Assembly: GCA_017302135.1 (NCBI GenBank)
Contig: JAFLDZ010000003.1
Coordinates: 186,001 to 250,000, forward strand
DNA: 64,000 nt
DNA from: Lysobacterales bacterium
GTDB taxonomy: Bacteria; Pseudomonadota; Gammaproteobacteria; Xanthomonadales; Xanthomonadaceae
Direction: 5' to 3'
A program made the position numbers and the translations under genes. Positions 8,484-18,336 of this stretch are shown piece by piece. The notes under the pieces are model-generated. The model was not told where the DNA came from. It searched no databases and saw nothing but the letters and a program-made list of their open reading frames with translations. Numbering within the stretch: the first letter of the stretch is position 1; the number at the start of each line of letters is the position of its first letter.

Positions 8484-9613
8484 TCCGGGACGAGTTCGCG
8501 ATAAAGAGCCAGGGTGGCGGCCTGCATCGCATCCAGCGAGTAGCGCTGCAGCCGCTGCGGCATCGTAACGGGAACCGGTGTCGGCTGCGCCAGCAGGTCG
8601 CGTACGGCGCGATGCAGAGCGCCGGCATCGAACGGCGTCACCGCACCGGCAGGCAACAACTCGCGCAGCAGTTCGCCGACGCCGCCGTGCGCCCAACCCG
8701 CGACCGGGCGTCCGCAGGACAGCGCTTCGATCACGGTGCGGCCGAACGATTCCGGCTTGCGCGACACCTGCAGCACCAGATCGCTGGCGGCGTAGGCCTC
8801 GGCGATCGCGGCGGTGGGCGGCGTGATCGCCAGCGCATGCGCGAATCCGCTGCGCGCGGCTTCGGCTTCGAGATCGGCGATGTAGGTTTCGCGGCCGGGC
8901 TCGCGCGCGCCGGGCATCCACAGCCGCGCGTCGAGGCCATCGCTGCGCAGCGCGGCGAGCAGCGCCAGCGCATCGGCATGGCCCTTGAGTCGCGTGCCGC
9001 GCCCGGGCAGCAGCAGCAGCGGGCCTTCGCCGCCCAGCGCCGGATGCATCGCCGCGATACGCGCGCGCGCGCGGCGATCGGGCCAGGGTGCCTGAGGGAA
9101 CGCGGCCGGATCGATCCCGCGCGGGATCACCTGCAGTCGCGCAGCGTCGGTGTCCGGGTAATGTTCCTGCACGTAGTCGCGAACCGTGTCCGACACGCAG
9201 ATCGTCCGTTCGCCGCGCGCCATGATCGCGCTGTAGCGCGAAGGCGAATTCAAACCGTGCACGGTCGTGACGAAGCGCGGACGCCGGGTCGTCGGCATAC
9301 CGCGCAGTGCGAACCAGCCGACCCACGCCGGCAGCCGTGAACGCGCATGCACGATATCGACGCCCGACTCGGCGAACAGCGCGCGCAGGCGTCGCACATG
9401 TCGGAAGGTCAACAGCGATTTGCGGCCGATGTCGAGCGCGATGTACTCGGCACCGCTGGCTTCGAGCTGCGCGACCAGGCGACCGCCTGCGGAGACGACG
9501 ATGGCGCGATGCCCGGCGCGCACCAGTGCATCGGCGATTTCCAGCGTGGAGCGCTCGACGCCGCCGGAATGCAGCGCCGGCAACAGTTGCACGACAGTGA
9601 GGCGGCGCGGCAC
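8480..9613 (-). CDS. Glycosyltransferase family 4 (GT4-like, GT-B fold)
   Basis: The N-terminal domain begins VVQLLPALHSGGVERSTLEIA, a typical GT-B acceptor-domain start. The C-terminal donor domain carries LLLPGRGTRLKGHADALALL and the E-x7-E region RKPESFGRTVIEALSCGRPV. It probably adds a sugar to LPS core or a surface glycan, given coupling to the ligase-like gene. The open frame extends up to 9727, but that part overlaps the zinc-finger gene. Candidate starts are GTG at 9613 (used) or TTG at 9634, which overlaps the stop of the upstream gene; neither has a clear ribosome site. Function is secure at family level only. Confidence 0.85.
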   Translation of the reverse strand: MPRRLTVVQLLPALHSGGVERSTLEIADALVRAGHRAIVVSAGGRLVAQLEASGAEYIALDIGRKSLLTFRHVRRLRALFAESGVDIVHARSRLPAWVGWFALRGMPTTRRPRFVTTVHGLNSPSRYSAIMARGERTICVSDTVRDYVQEHYPDTDAARLQVIPRGIDPAAFPQAPWPDRRARARIAAMHPALGGEGPLLLLPGRGTRLKGHADALALLAALRSDGLDARLWMPGAREPGRETYIADLEAEAARSGFAHALAITPPTAAIAEAYAASDLVLQVSRKPESFGRTVIEALSCGRPVAGWAHGGVGELLRELLPAGAVTPFDAGALHRAVRDLLAQPTPVPVTMPQRLQRYSLDAMQAATLALYRELVPE

Positions 9614-9630
9614 GGCGCCGGCGTCCGCAA

Positions 9631-9825
9631 TCAATCGATCAGAACGTACTGCGCACCGCAGTACGGGCAGGTGGAGGTGCCGCCTTCGGCTTCGATCGGC
9701 AGGTACACGCGCGGATGCGAATTCCACAGCGCCATCGACGGGCTCGGACAGCTCAGCGGCAGATCGGCGCGATGCACCTCATAGCGTTGCTGGGCGTTGG
9801 CTTGGCTGGGCTGGGAAGCGGTCAT
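9631..9825 (-). CDS. Zinc-finger domain protein (zf-CHCC type)
   Basis: This 64-residue protein has a C-terminal zinc-binding signature. It contains SHPRVYLPIE (His), then CPYCGAQYVLID with a CxxC knuckle at the end, and an earlier Cys in LSCPSP. This matches the small NDUFS6-like zf-CHCC family often found near LPS glycosyltransferases in this group. Its stop codon lies at the likely start of the glycosyltransferase gene, so the three genes zf - GT4 - ligase form one operon. Its precise role is unknown. Confidence 0.82.
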   Translation of the reverse strand: MTASQPSQANAQQRYEVHRADLPLSCPSPSMALWNSHPRVYLPIEAEGGTSTCPYCGAQYVLID

Positions 9826-9917
9826 GGCGGGTCGTCCTGCGCGAAGGGCACAGTTTACCAGCGCGAACCCGCCAGAAAACGCGCCCTCTCCGGTCGGAGA
9901 GGGCGGGGGGAGCGGTC

Positions 9918-10499
9918 TTATTCGGCAGGCTTCGGCACGATCGCTTCGGTGGTGATCGACAGCTTCACCTGGTCGCTCACGTTCGGCGCGTACAGCCCCA
10001 AACCGAAGTCGGTGCGCTTGACGGTGGTGGTGGCGCTGAAGCCGGCGGCCTCGCGCTTGGCCAGCGGCTGCACGCCGGTCTTGTTGATGGTGACGTCCAG
10101 CACCACAGGCTTGGTGACGCCCTTGATGGTCAGATCGCCGGTGACTTTGAGCTTGCCCTTGCCGGCGGCCTTCACCGACGTGCTCTTGAAGGTGATGTTG
10201 GGGAATTTCTCGGCATCGAAGAAATCGGCGCTGCGCAGATGGTCGTCGAAATCGCCCACGTGCGAATTCAGTCCGGACAGCGGGATGGTGACTTCGACCT
10301 TCGAGGCGCCGACGTTCGCCGGATCGTAGGTGATGTTGCCATCGACCTTGCCGAAATGCGCGATCGGGTTGGAGAAGCCGAAATGGCTCCAGCTCGCGAC
10401 CACATCGGTGTGGTTGGCGTCGATCTTGTAGGTCAACGGCGCGGCGAAGGCGACGGTGGAAGCCAGCGCGAGAGCGGCGGCGAGCAGCGGACGTTTCAT
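9918..10499 (-). CDS. YceI family periplasmic protein
   Basis: A 193-residue lipocalin-like YceI protein with a cleavable signal peptide (LLAAALALASTVAFA). The mature part shows the family pattern YKIDANHTDVVASWSHFGFSNPIAHFG, the DDHLRSADFFDAEKFPNITF segment and FSATTTVKRTDFGLG. Family members bind isoprenoid-like lipids in the periplasm, and several are linked to acid or oxidative stress. AGGAG lies 7 bases before the ATG at 10497-10499. It follows the nitroreductase gene on the same strand with a gap of about 120 bp. Confidence 0.93.
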   Translation of the reverse strand: MKRPLLAAALALASTVAFAAPLTYKIDANHTDVVASWSHFGFSNPIAHFGKVDGNITYDPANVGASKVEVTIPLSGLNSHVGDFDDHLRSADFFDAEKFPNITFKSTSVKAAGKGKLKVTGDLTIKGVTKPVVLDVTINKTGVQPLAKREAAGFSATTTVKRTDFGLGLYAPNVSDQVKLSITTEAIVPKPAE

Positions 10500-10621
10500 C
10501 GGAATACTCCTGGTTTCGATTGGATCTGGTTTCGATTGGATGGTTGCGACGGGAGAGGAAACACGCCTATGAGGCAGCGACAGCGGACAACGGTGCGCGG
10601 CAGCACGGCAGCGCGGAGCAA

Positions 10622-11212
10622 TCACTCGATGCGGCAGGCTTCCTCGAAACCCAGGCGCGGCGAGCGCGGGAAGATCGAGGCGCGATCGCCCTGGCCGAGA
10701 TTGACCAGGAAATTGGAGCGGATCGCAGTGCCGGCGAAAAACGCCTCGTCGAGCTTGGCGTTGTCGAAGCCCGACATCGGGCCGGTATCGAGGCCCAGGG
10801 AACGCGCGGCGAGGATCAGATACGCACCTTGCAGGCTGCCGTTGCGCAGCGCCACGGTTTCCAGCGCGGCTTCCGGCTTGCCGGCGAACCACGCACGCGC
10901 ATCGACATGCGGGAACAGCACCGGCAGCTTGTCGTAGAAGGCCATGTCGTAGCCGACGATCACCGTGACCGGCGCCGCCAGGGTCTTCTCGCGGTTGCCG
11001 GCATCCAGCGCAGGCGCCAGCCGTGCCTTGGCTTCCGGCGACCGCACGAAGATGAAGCGCGCCGGACAGGCGTTCGCAGCAGTCGGCCCCCACTTCAGCA
11101 GGTCGTAAAGGCGATGCAGGGTGGCGTCGTCGATCTGTCCGGAGAAAGCGTTGTAGGTCCGGGCAGTACGGAACAGTTGGTCGAGCGCGGTGTCGGTCAG
11201 TGGTGAAGACAT
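10622..11212 (-). CDS. Nitroreductase family protein, RutE-like (malonic semialdehyde reductase)
   Basis: A 196-residue FMN-dependent oxidoreductase. The pattern [18 protein letters not shown], then [28 protein letters not shown] and [19 protein letters not shown] closely follows RutE, which reduces malonic semialdehyde to 3-hydroxypropionate in pyrimidine breakdown. No other rut gene is nearby, so a general nitroreductase or quinone-reductase role is possible. Starts at 11212 or 11224 are both reasonable. A GGGATGA sequence favours 11212. The open frame continues further upstream without family similarity. Confidence 0.88.
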   Translation of the reverse strand: MSSPLTDTALDQLFRTARTYNAFSGQIDDATLHRLYDLLKWGPTAANACPARFIFVRSPEAKARLAPALDAGNREKTLAAPVTVIVGYDMAFYDKLPVLFPHVDARAWFAGKPEAALETVALRNGSLQGAYLILAARSLGLDTGPMSGFDNAKLDEAFFAGTAIRSNFLVNLGQGDRASIFPRSPRLGFEEACRIE

Positions 11213-11321
11213 CGGTCTGGTCATCCCAAGCGTGTAAACATGATGGCGAGGCGGCAGTGTAGAGTCCGCGCGGTCCAGCAACAGCAGTGTCACGGAAACG
11301 ATTCGAGTCAAATTCGGAACA

Positions 11322-12287
11322 ATGCAAGAGAATCGAGCCAATTCAACTCAAATCTACGCGATAAGCGATGGCCGTGCCGGCAACGCCCGTCAGGCCGAGG
11401 CCATGGGCGGGGCGCTCGCCGACGACGTCACCGCGTTCACGCTGGAGCCGCATCCGCCGTGGCGCTGGACCGCACCACGACGATGGCCCGGAGCCGAGCG
11501 CGGCTACGGCGACGCATTCGCCGCACTGCTCGATGCTCCGCCCGCGGTCGCCATCGGCTGCGGCCGACAGGCGGCATTGGCCACCCGGCTGCTGCGCGAG
11601 CGCGGCACGAAAGCCGTGCAGATCCTCGACCCTCGGCTCGACCCGAAACACTGGGACTTCGTCATTGTTCCGGAACACGATCCACTGCGCGGGCCGAACG
11701 TCATCACCACACTCGGCAGCCTGCATCCGATCGACGACGTCTGGCTGGCGCGCGCGCGCAGCGAATTCGCCGCCTTCGCCGAATTGCCCCGACCGGTCAA
11801 CGTGGTCCTGCTGGGCGGGAAGTCGCGGCATGCGCGCTTCGACCGCATGGCCTTCGAAGTGCTGGCCTCGAAACTGGAAGCGGTGCTCGCGCGAGAAGGC
11901 GGCAGCGTGCTGCTGACCACCTCGCGACGCACGTCGAAAGAATTGCGCGACGTGCTGGAACATCGTTACGACGGTACACCCGGCATGGTCTGGCGCAACA
12001 GCAGCGACGGCCCGAACCCGTATGCCGGTCTTCTGGCCTGGGCAGACCGCATCGTCTGTTCTCCAGACTCGGTGAACATGATCACCGAAGCCTGCGCCAC
12101 ACGCGTGCCGGTGTTCGTCTTCGATCCCGGCCGCGTGCGCGGACGGCCGCGCGCCTTCCTCGACACGCTGCTCGACCGGGGCCGCATTCGCGCGATGGAT
12201 GCGCGACTCGATGCCTTCGATATCGAACCGCTGCGCGAAACCGCACGCGTCGCCTCGGTCCTTCGAGAACGTCTGGGCATTATCTGA
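11322..12287 (+). CDS. Mitochondrial fission ELM1-like family protein
   Basis: The product is 321 residues and resembles the bacterial ELM1/DUF1022 family, which has a glycosyltransferase-like two-domain fold. Diagnostic segments are [21 protein letters not shown] at the N-terminus, [16 protein letters not shown], and in the C-terminal half [12 protein letters not shown], then [32 protein letters not shown]. No signal peptide is seen. The family has no settled biochemical function in bacteria. An envelope-glycan role is possible given the LPS genes in the first 10 kb, but that is only inference. Confidence 0.85.
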   Translation: MQENRANSTQIYAISDGRAGNARQAEAMGGALADDVTAFTLEPHPPWRWTAPRRWPGAERGYGDAFAALLDAPPAVAIGCGRQAALATRLLRERGTKAVQILDPRLDPKHWDFVIVPEHDPLRGPNVITTLGSLHPIDDVWLARARSEFAAFAELPRPVNVVLLGGKSRHARFDRMAFEVLASKLEAVLAREGGSVLLTTSRRTSKELRDVLEHRYDGTPGMVWRNSSDGPNPYAGLLAWADRIVCSPDSVNMITEACATRVPVFVFDPGRVRGRPRAFLDTLLDRGRIRAMDARLDAFDIEPLRETARVASVLRERLGII

Positions 12288-12341
12288 ACCGCGTCAGCGC
12301 GATGTCTGCGCGATGGACGCGCATCCGAACCGGCACACCGA

Positions 12342-13199
12342 TCAGCTGCGATAACCGCGGGCCGTCAGCTGCGCGCGATCGTTGCGGAAATGTTTCATCA
12401 ATGCCTTGTCGACCGCCCGACTGAACGTCTCCCAGGTGATCGGCTTGGCCAGGTAGTGATCGCAGCCCGCCAGCATGCCGCGGGCGCGGTCGAACGGCGA
12501 AGTGCGCGAGGTCAGCATCAACACCGGCATCGAACGGGTGTGCGGATTGCGGCGAATGTTGCGGCACAGCTCGTAACCATCGGTGCCGGGCATGACCACG
12601 TCCAGAAACGCGATATCGAATCTGCATTGTTCGGTGAGCGAGAGCGCCATTTCGGCATGTTCGGCGGACTCGCTGTTGATCCCAAGACGCCGCAAGGCGC
12701 CGCACAGTTGTTCGCGCACCGCAAGGCTGTCGTCGACCACGAGGGCATACAGCTCGCCGCCGGACGGCGCATCGTCGCTGGCGGCGACACTGTGCGAACC
12801 GGTCATGACTTCGATCTGCGTGGTCCGCCTGTCCTTGATGACGACCTCTGCGGGAAGCCAGCGCTTTTTCTCGCCGTGCTCGTGCTTGATCAGATCGGTC
12901 AGGGTCCCGATGATTTTCAGGAACAGCGACCTGCTTTCGATCCTGTAGGGCGAGTCTCCGATCGAACCCTGGTCGGAAATGGTGATCGAGACCAGTTCCG
13001 GGTTGGCCTCGCGCAGCAGGCGATAGGCGGCGATCCCTTCCAGCGATGTCGCATCCACGACGGCGATCTGCACGCGCTCGTCCGTGTCCTGCGGGACGAC
13101 CCGAAGCGCGTCGCCATCGATGCGCGTGGAGTTGATGACGTAGGAAAGTACGCGCGCGTTTCTGGCGGACAGGCCGCACAAAGCGATAGTGAGTTGCAT
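12342..13199 (-). CDS. Response regulator receiver-domain protein with divergent N-terminal domain
   Basis: The 285-residue product ends in a complete CheY-like receiver at about residues 150-280. It has the acidic pair D156-D157, phospho-acceptor D200 in FLDVVMPGTDG, T230 in LMLTSR, and K252 in CDHYLAKPI. Residues 1-110 look like a second, degenerate receiver-like fold (QIAVVDATSLEGIAAYRLL) without the phosphorylation residues. There is no DNA-binding or enzymatic output domain, so it may act by protein contact, like PilG/PilH-type regulators. GAGG just upstream supports the ATG at 13197-13199. An in-frame ATG at 13283 is the alternative. No sensor kinase gene is adjacent. Confidence 0.8.
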   Translation of the reverse strand: MQLTIALCGLSARNARVLSYVINSTRIDGDALRVVPQDTDERVQIAVVDATSLEGIAAYRLLREANPELVSITISDQGSIGDSPYRIESRSLFLKIIGTLTDLIKHEHGEKKRWLPAEVVIKDRRTTQIEVMTGSHSVAASDDAPSGGELYALVVDDSLAVREQLCGALRRLGINSESAEHAEMALSLTEQCRFDIAFLDVVMPGTDGYELCRNIRRNPHTRSMPVLMLTSRTSPFDRARGMLAGCDHYLAKPITWETFSRAVDKALMKHFRNDRAQLTARGYRS

Positions 13200-13731
13200 C
13201 CGCGCCTCTTGCAGATCATGACCAAAGCCGATCTTTGCCGCATACAGACGCGCGATCCGTCGCAAGGCGTACCGCTTCGACATGAATCCCGGCACTGCAG
13301 CGTCATGCTCAGTTTCACTTCGATCCAGACACAGACAACCTGTCGGATATGACAGTTCGGCGTACTGCTGCATAGCGCGTCGTCTGGATTGTCAATGGCA
13401 TGCGCGGCTGCATGCTTGATGCAAGCGTCGACCGTTCGACTGAAGGTGATGCGCTGAAAGGATCGTCCGGCCTGCGTCCCGCAGAGATTTCGTCACGGCA
13501 GGCCTGCTCTGCCGCCCAAATGCGCGTGCTATTGCTGCATTGAGCGTGTCGCATTGAGCGTGGAATGTTGAGCGCGTGTCGCACTCAGCGCGCCTGCTGG
13601 AAATACGTGTGCTCCACGCAGGCGCGCGCGATGGGCTCGCGCGGCATCGGGCAATGGAGCGCATCGTCAAAGTCGAAGAGGCCGCATCGACGGTGTTTCT
13701 GTTCGGAAAGAACCTCGACCTGACCTCTGGG
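13200..13731. other. Intergenic region without a convincing gene
   Basis: No reading frame here shows a family signature. The region must hold the promoter of the receiver-domain gene. The only structure seen is a close direct repeat, GCATTGAGCGTG, at 13537-13548 and 13551-13562, followed by a related TTGAGCGCGTG. Confidence 0.4.
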
Positions 13732-14100
13732 TCACGCGTCCGGCGATTGCGACGCGGCCATTCGCGGCCCGGCATTCTTTTTCGTCGCACGCATGCCGAT
13801 CGCCACTGCGCCGATCGCCACGGCCGCCAACAGCGGCCGGCGCTTCAGCGCACGCACGGCGCCCAGCGCGAGCGCGGCCAGCCAAGGCCGGCCCGTGACC
13901 GAGCTGGCGAGCAGCCCCACCCAACCGCTGCGGCTGGAGACCGCTGCGGTGAGACTGCCGGCCACGGATGCAAAATTGCGCAGCCGCCCCGTGCTCCCGC
14001 GCAACTCGCGCAAGGAAGCCGCGACTTCTCCGCGTTCGACCGCCGCGCGCATGCGCAGCATCTCCATCCGCAATTCGCGATTCCGCGACGCTTCGCTCAT
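13732..14100 (-). CDS. YqjK-like small protein, third gene of a yqjD-yqjE-yqjK type operon
   Basis: The product is 122 residues. The N-terminal half is charged and helical (SRNRELRMEMLRMRAAVERGEVAASLRELRG). The C-terminal half is hydrophobic/basic, with a probable membrane helix (LLAAVAIGAVAIGMRA). Its ATG overlaps the stop codon of the upstream holin-family gene (ATGA), so they are coupled. Order and size match yqjD - yqjE - yqjK of E. coli; the assignment rests on this synteny more than on sequence. Confidence 0.65.
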   Translation of the reverse strand: MSEASRNRELRMEMLRMRAAVERGEVAASLRELRGSTGRLRNFASVAGSLTAAVSSRSGWVGLLASSVTGRPWLAALALGAVRALKRRPLLAAVAIGAVAIGMRATKKNAGPRMAASQSPDA

Positions 14101-14495
14101 CCCTCACCTCCGTCGCCCGGCTGGCGTCCCGTGTCGGCGAGGAACGCGTCGCGGTCGTTGGACAGCTCCCGCAGCGTTGCCGACAGCACCGGCGGCGCGG
14201 CGGAAATTTCGCCCGTCAATTTGCGGAACACCAGCACGGCGCCGATCACGTAAAAGGCGAACAGCACCGCAAGCGTGACCCAACCGTAGAGCGGCCACAG
14301 CGCGACCGTGAGCAGCGCCGAGCCGGCGATCAACGCCAGCAAGAGCAGCACCATGGCGAACAGCGCCAGCGCGACCCATCGGATCAGCTGGACGCGGGTC
14401 TGCGCGAGTTCCAGCGACGCGAACTCGGCACGGGAGAGCAGCAGATTGACCGTGGCCGCCGACAGGCGGCGCACGGCATCAAGCGGCGAAGCCAC
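14097..14495 (-). CDS. Phage holin family / YqjE-like membrane protein
   Basis: The product is 132 residues from a GTG start at 14493-14495, chosen because the open frame before it only overlaps the DUF883 gene. A short N-terminal helix (LDAVRRLSAATVNLLLSRAEFASLELAQTRVQLIRW) is followed by two adjoining membrane helices (VALALFAMVLLLLALIAGSALLTV and GWVTLAVLFAFYVIGAVLVF). This is the layout of the putative Actinobacterial holin-X/YqjE family. It is translationally coupled to the YqjK-like gene. Despite the family name there is no phage context here. Confidence 0.8.
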   Translation of the reverse strand: MASPLDAVRRLSAATVNLLLSRAEFASLELAQTRVQLIRWVALALFAMVLLLLALIAGSALLTVALWPLYGWVTLAVLFAFYVIGAVLVFRKLTGEISAAPPVLSATLRELSNDRDAFLADTGRQPGDGGEG

Positions 14496-14509
14496 GACAG
14501 CGATGCCGG

Positions 14510-14821
14510 TCAGCGCCGGGAAACGAGCAGACCGACCAGGAAGCCGACACCGGCGGCAACGCCGATCGCGCCCCACGGGTTCTCGTGGACGAAATCGTCG
14601 GTGGCACGTGCGGCAGCGCGGGTGTTTTCCGCCACTGCGGACTGCGCATCGCTCAGCCGCTGTTTCGCGCGATCGAGCGCTTCGCTGGCGCGGGCACGCA
14701 GGGCGTGGGCGCGGTCGCCGGTGGCGGTGGCGGCCTCATCGAGCAGCGCTTCGACGTCTTCCAGCACGATTTTGGCGTCGGTCACCAGCTCATCGGTATT
14801 CAGGATATTGATCTTCGACAT
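14510..14821 (-). CDS. DUF883 family membrane-anchored protein (ElaB/YqjD-like)
   Basis: The product is 103 residues with an amphipathic helical region (TDAKIVLEDVEALLDEAATATGDRAHALRARASEALDRAKQRL) followed by one C-terminal membrane helix (GAIGVAAGVGFLVGLLVSRR). This is the DUF883 pattern of ElaB, YqjD and YgaM, tail-anchored proteins reported to bind ribosomes in stationary phase in E. coli. It is the first gene of the three-gene operon. It starts with ATG at 14819-14821, with AGGAG in the preceding bases. Confidence 0.88.
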   Translation of the reverse strand: MSKINILNTDELVTDAKIVLEDVEALLDEAATATGDRAHALRARASEALDRAKQRLSDAQSAVAENTRAAARATDDFVHENPWGAIGVAAGVGFLVGLLVSRR

Positions 14822-14956
14822 GACTCACTCCTTTGGGGTGCGTTCGGGATGCGTTGCGATGCGCATGGGTTGCGGGTAATCCGACTGCGAGCATAGCGCG
14901 CAGAACGGCGGAAACCACCGATCACGCCCGGATCGCCCACAGCCGTTGATGATCAG

Positions 14957-17875
14957 TCAGGATTTCCGGTCGAATCCGGAAAAAACAAGGGGGTCGGCTG
15001 CAGATCGCATGACCGCCGCAGCGCGATCGGGCGAAATGCCGGCCGAACGAACCGCCGCTGCGACGACCGCGCGCGCCTCGTCGATGTCCGTCTCCGGCGC
15101 GACGATCCGCGCCCTGCGGTCGAGCGTGCAGCGCAGCCCCGCGCCGACCAGGACCGCATGGGCGGTGCGCAGCCGGGCTGCGGTCTCCGAATCCAATACC
15201 GCTTCGGCCTTCAACGACCCGATCAACCCCGGCGTATCGCGCAGCGCGAGCAGTGCAGGCTTCATGGCGGATTCGCGCAGCACGAGATACTGCAGCAGGA
15301 ATTCCAGATCGACCAGACCGCCCTCGCCCTGTTTCAGATCGAAGCGCACCGCAGTGGAACGGTCGAGTTCGGTGCGCATCCGCGCCCGCATCGAGACCAC
15401 ATCCTCGCGCAGCTTTTCCGCATCGCGCGACTGCGCCAGTATCTGTGCGCGCACGCGCTCGAATCCGGCGCACAGCGCGGCATCGCCGGCGACCGCGCGC
15501 GCGCGCACCAGCGCCTGATGCTCCCAGGTCCAGGCGCGATGGCGCTGGTAGTCCTCGAAACTGGCGATGGTGGACACCAGCAGTCCTTTGGCGCCATCCG
15601 GGCGCAAGCGCACATCGACGTCGTACAGACGGCCGGCGCCAGTCGGCGCCCCCAGCAGCGCGACGACCTTCTGCGCCAGACGCGCACTCCAGCGCGGCGC
15701 ATCGAGCGCGCGAGCGCCGTCGGAGATCGCATCGTGCGGCGCGTCGTAGACGAACACGATATCCAGGTCCGAGCCGAACCCGAGTTCGCGTCCGCCGAGA
15801 CTGCCGTAACCCAGCACCGCGAATCGCGCATCGGCGATCCGTCCGTGCTGGGCTTCGAGTTCGCGCATCGCAAGCCGATACACCGCTTCGACCATCGCAT
15901 CGGCCAGTGCGGCGAGCAGACGCGCGGCATCGATGCCATCGACACGGCGATCCAATGTCGCCAGAGCGATGCGGAAACTCAGCGCCTGGCGCGCCTCGTT
16001 GAGCGCGAGCAGGGCGGCTTCGGAATCCTCCTGCTGCAGCGCGGCCTCGCAGGCGGCCACGCACTCCTCGCGGCGCGGCAGCGGGCCGGCGACGCGCTGG
16101 TCGAGCAGTTCGTCCAGCAGCAGCGGATGCGCCGCGAGCCGTTCGCCGAGCAGCGCGCTGCGCACGAGCACGTCGATCAACCGCGACAGCGCCGCCGGCT
16201 GTTCGTCGAGCAGGGCGAGATAGCTGGCGCGGCGCAGGATGGCGTGCAGCATCGCCAGCAGGCGGCGCAGCCCGAGCAGCGGTTCGGGCGAAACCGCCAC
16301 GGTCGCGAGCAGGGTCGGCATCAACCGGTCGAGCCGCGCGCGCGCAGCATCGGACAGGTCGCGCACGCCCGGCGCGCGCACGAAATCGCGCAACGCTTGA
16401 TCGACCTCATCGCTCTGCGCGAAACCCGCTTGGGCCAGTGTCTCGCTGGCACCGGCCTCGCGCTCGCTACCGTCGCGTCCGGCATTGCCGCGTCCGCCAC
16501 TGCCGCGTCCGACCTCGTCGTGCAGGCGGCGCCAATACGCGACCAGCGCATCCGGCTGTGCGGCGCGCCCGCGCGGCGCCAGCAAGGCGTCGAACTCCTG
16601 GCTCACGCGTTCGCGATGCATGTGCAGCCGGCGCTGCAGCGCCGCCCAATCCCGCTCGCCCAGCCCGTGTGCGAGCCGCGCGCGCTCCAGCGGATCGATC
16701 GGCAACTGTTGGGTCTGCGCATCGCGCAGCATCTGCAGGCGGTTTTCGAGCAAACGCAAAAAACGGTAGGCCGCGAGCAAGGCATCGCGGGTGTCGCCGG
16801 TCAGATGCCGGCCTTCGCTCAGCGCACGCAGCGCCGGCTGCAGGCGGCGCTCGCGCAGAGACGGTTCTCGACCGCCTCGGATCAACTGTAGCGCCTGCGC
16901 AAGGAATTCGATCTCGCGAATACCGCCGGGGCCACGCTTGATATCGTCGGCCATGTCCTTGCGCGCGACTTCGGCGGCGATCGTCGCCTTCATCTCGCGC
17001 AGACCGTCCAGCGCGCCGTAATCGAGATAGCGGCGGTAGACGAACGGCCGCAGTGCGTCGAGGAAACGCGCGCCGGCAGCGCAATCGCCAGCGACCGTGC
17101 GTGCCTTCTGCCAGGCATAGCGCTCCCAGTCGCGGCCCTCGCGCTGGAAATACTGCTCCATCGCCGTGAACGACAGCGCGATGCGGCCGGCGCTGCCGAA
17201 CGGGCGCAGGCGCAGATCGACGCGGTGACAGAAGCCTTCGGCCGTGACTTCGTCGAGCAGCTTCGCCAGCTGTTGACCCAGCCGCGCGAAATAATCCTCG
17301 GCGGCAAGCGAACGCGCTGCATCGCTGTCGCCATCCTGTTCGTAGGCGTAGACCAGATCGATGTCGGAGCTGAAATTCAGTTCGCCGCCGCCGAGTTTGC
17401 CCAGCGCGAACACCACCAGCCGGACCGGCACCCCGTCGATCCCGCGAACCGTGCCGAAACGCTGCACGAACTCCGCTTCCAGCGCGGACAGCGCGCAGTG
17501 CAGACAATCTTCGGCCAGCCGCGTGGTGCCCGCGAGCGTTGCATCGAGATCGTCCAGACCGTTCACATCGCGCCAGATCAACCGCACCGATTCCGCATGG
17601 CGGTAGCGGCGCAGCAGCATCGGCCAATCGGCGCGATGCTCGGCGGTCAACGCCGGCAGTGGCGCGGGAGCCGCGCAGTCATCGTGCAGCAGACGCGCCA
17701 GCAGTTCGGGCTGGCGCATGCAGACATCGATCGCGAAGTCGCTGGCGAGCGCCAGCGCGCGGATACGCGCGTCCGCGACAGCAACGTCGGGTATCGCCGG
17801 ATCCATGCACGTCGCACGCAATCGTGCGAGCGCTCGGTCGGCGATCATCGTCATCGAAGGGGCGGCGTGTTCCAT
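14957..17875 (-). CDS. glnE: Bifunctional glutamine synthetase adenylyltransferase / deadenylase
   Basis: The 972-residue product controls glutamine synthetase by adding and removing AMP under PII control. Both nucleotidyltransferase halves are present. The first has [19 protein letters not shown] at about residue 161-179, and the second has the motif [11 protein letters not shown] near residue 700. Each half is followed by its helical domain ([15 protein letters not shown] [13 protein letters not shown] and [12 protein letters not shown]). The length is slightly above usual. A Gly/Arg-rich low-complexity insert ([20 protein letters not shown]) lies between the halves, where linker length varies. 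The gene stands alone on its strand. Confidence 0.96.
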   Translation of the reverse strand: MEHAAPSMTMIADRALARLRATCMDPAIPDVAVADARIRALALASDFAIDVCMRQPELLARLLHDDCAAPAPLPALTAEHRADWPMLLRRYRHAESVRLIWRDVNGLDDLDATLAGTTRLAEDCLHCALSALEAEFVQRFGTVRGIDGVPVRLVVFALGKLGGGELNFSSDIDLVYAYEQDGDSDAARSLAAEDYFARLGQQLAKLLDEVTAEGFCHRVDLRLRPFGSAGRIALSFTAMEQYFQREGRDWERYAWQKARTVAGDCAAGARFLDALRPFVYRRYLDYGALDGLREMKATIAAEVARKDMADDIKRGPGGIREIEFLAQALQLIRGGREPSLRERRLQPALRALSEGRHLTGDTRDALLAAYRFLRLLENRLQMLRDAQTQQLPIDPLERARLAHGLGERDWAALQRRLHMHRERVSQEFDALLAPRGRAAQPDALVAYWRRLHDEVGRGSGGRGNAGRDGSEREAGASETLAQAGFAQSDEVDQALRDFVRAPGVRDLSDAARARLDRLMPTLLATVAVSPEPLLGLRRLLAMLHAILRRASYLALLDEQPAALSRLIDVLVRSALLGERLAAHPLLLDELLDQRVAGPLPRREECVAACEAALQQEDSEAALLALNEARQALSFRIALATLDRRVDGIDAARLLAALADAMVEAVYRLAMRELEAQHGRIADARFAVLGYGSLGGRELGFGSDLDIVFVYDAPHDAISDGARALDAPRWSARLAQKVVALLGAPTGAGRLYDVDVRLRPDGAKGLLVSTIASFEDYQRHRAWTWEHQALVRARAVAGDAALCAGFERVRAQILAQSRDAEKLREDVVSMRARMRTELDRSTAVRFDLKQGEGGLVDLEFLLQYLVLRESAMKPALLALRDTPGLIGSLKAEAVLDSETAARLRTAHAVLVGAGLRCTLDRRARIVAPETDIDEARAVVAAAVRSAGISPDRAAAVMRSAADPLVFSGFDRKS

Positions 17876-17944
17876 GCGCTGATTCTGGCATCCCGATGCA
17901 TGTCAGATGCGCGCCGGCCACGCGCGGCATGGAATGCGGGACAT

Positions 17945-17980
17945 AAAAAAGCCCGCCCCGGTCGAACCGGTAACGGGCTT
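17945..17980 (-). terminator. Intrinsic terminator on the minus strand upstream of glnE
   Basis: Read on the minus strand, a stem AAGCCCG/CGGGCTT enclosing an inner CCGG-TTCGA-CCGG hairpin is followed by six T residues. No minus-strand gene precedes it between 17980 and the acyltransferase gene, so the transcript it ends is unknown. The remaining intergenic sequence up to 18336 holds no recognisable gene. Confidence 0.6.
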
Positions 17981-18336
17981 GCTCCCTCCCCCACGTCGGG
18001 ATGCGTCGGCATCGTGAAGGAAGCGTTATCCCAACGCACGCTGCACTGCAAAAAGATACCGGTGAGTTCAGGAATCCTCTCAACGCCGAAACGTCCGGCC
18101 GCTCCGCAGCACGCAGGCGATCAAGCCCGGCCGCCTCCGGTTCTGATCTGTTTTTTCCGGAAGCCACCGGCAAGCCCATGATTTCGTTCGATGAGCGAAT
18201 ACCGGCGCCCCCGGGGCCGACGATTTACTCGAACAGAATGACGTAAGGTCGTTTTCCTTGCCGTGCATGCCCGGAGCCGCTGTTGACACACGCCCACCAC
18301 CCCGAGACACCTGCGGAGGCAAGCATCATCCTGCCG

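Noticed and set aside
7149..9326. One 725-residue glycosyltransferase-ligase fusion protein
   Set aside because: The ligase frame is open into the glycosyltransferase gene by chance. The real ATG at 8483 overlaps the glycosyltransferase stop, and the upstream part of the frame has no sequence of either family.
13315..13790. Open frames upstream of the receiver-domain gene
   Set aside because: No signal peptide, ribosome site or family signature; composition like random G+C-rich sequence.
14922..16064. Alternative minus-strand frames within glnE
   Set aside because: They overlap the well-supported glnE frame and are Arg/Ala-rich shadows.
17945..17980. T-arm-like GGTTCGA on the minus strand as a tRNA gene
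   Set aside because: The loop is five bases with a CCGG stem and no acceptor or anticodon arms around it; it fits an intrinsic terminator.
18283..18336. TTG at 18283 as start of the acyltransferase
   Set aside because: The TTG is part of TTGACA, more likely a -35 element; the region lacks a ribosome site and similarity to the family. It remains a possible alternative, but 18337 is preferred.
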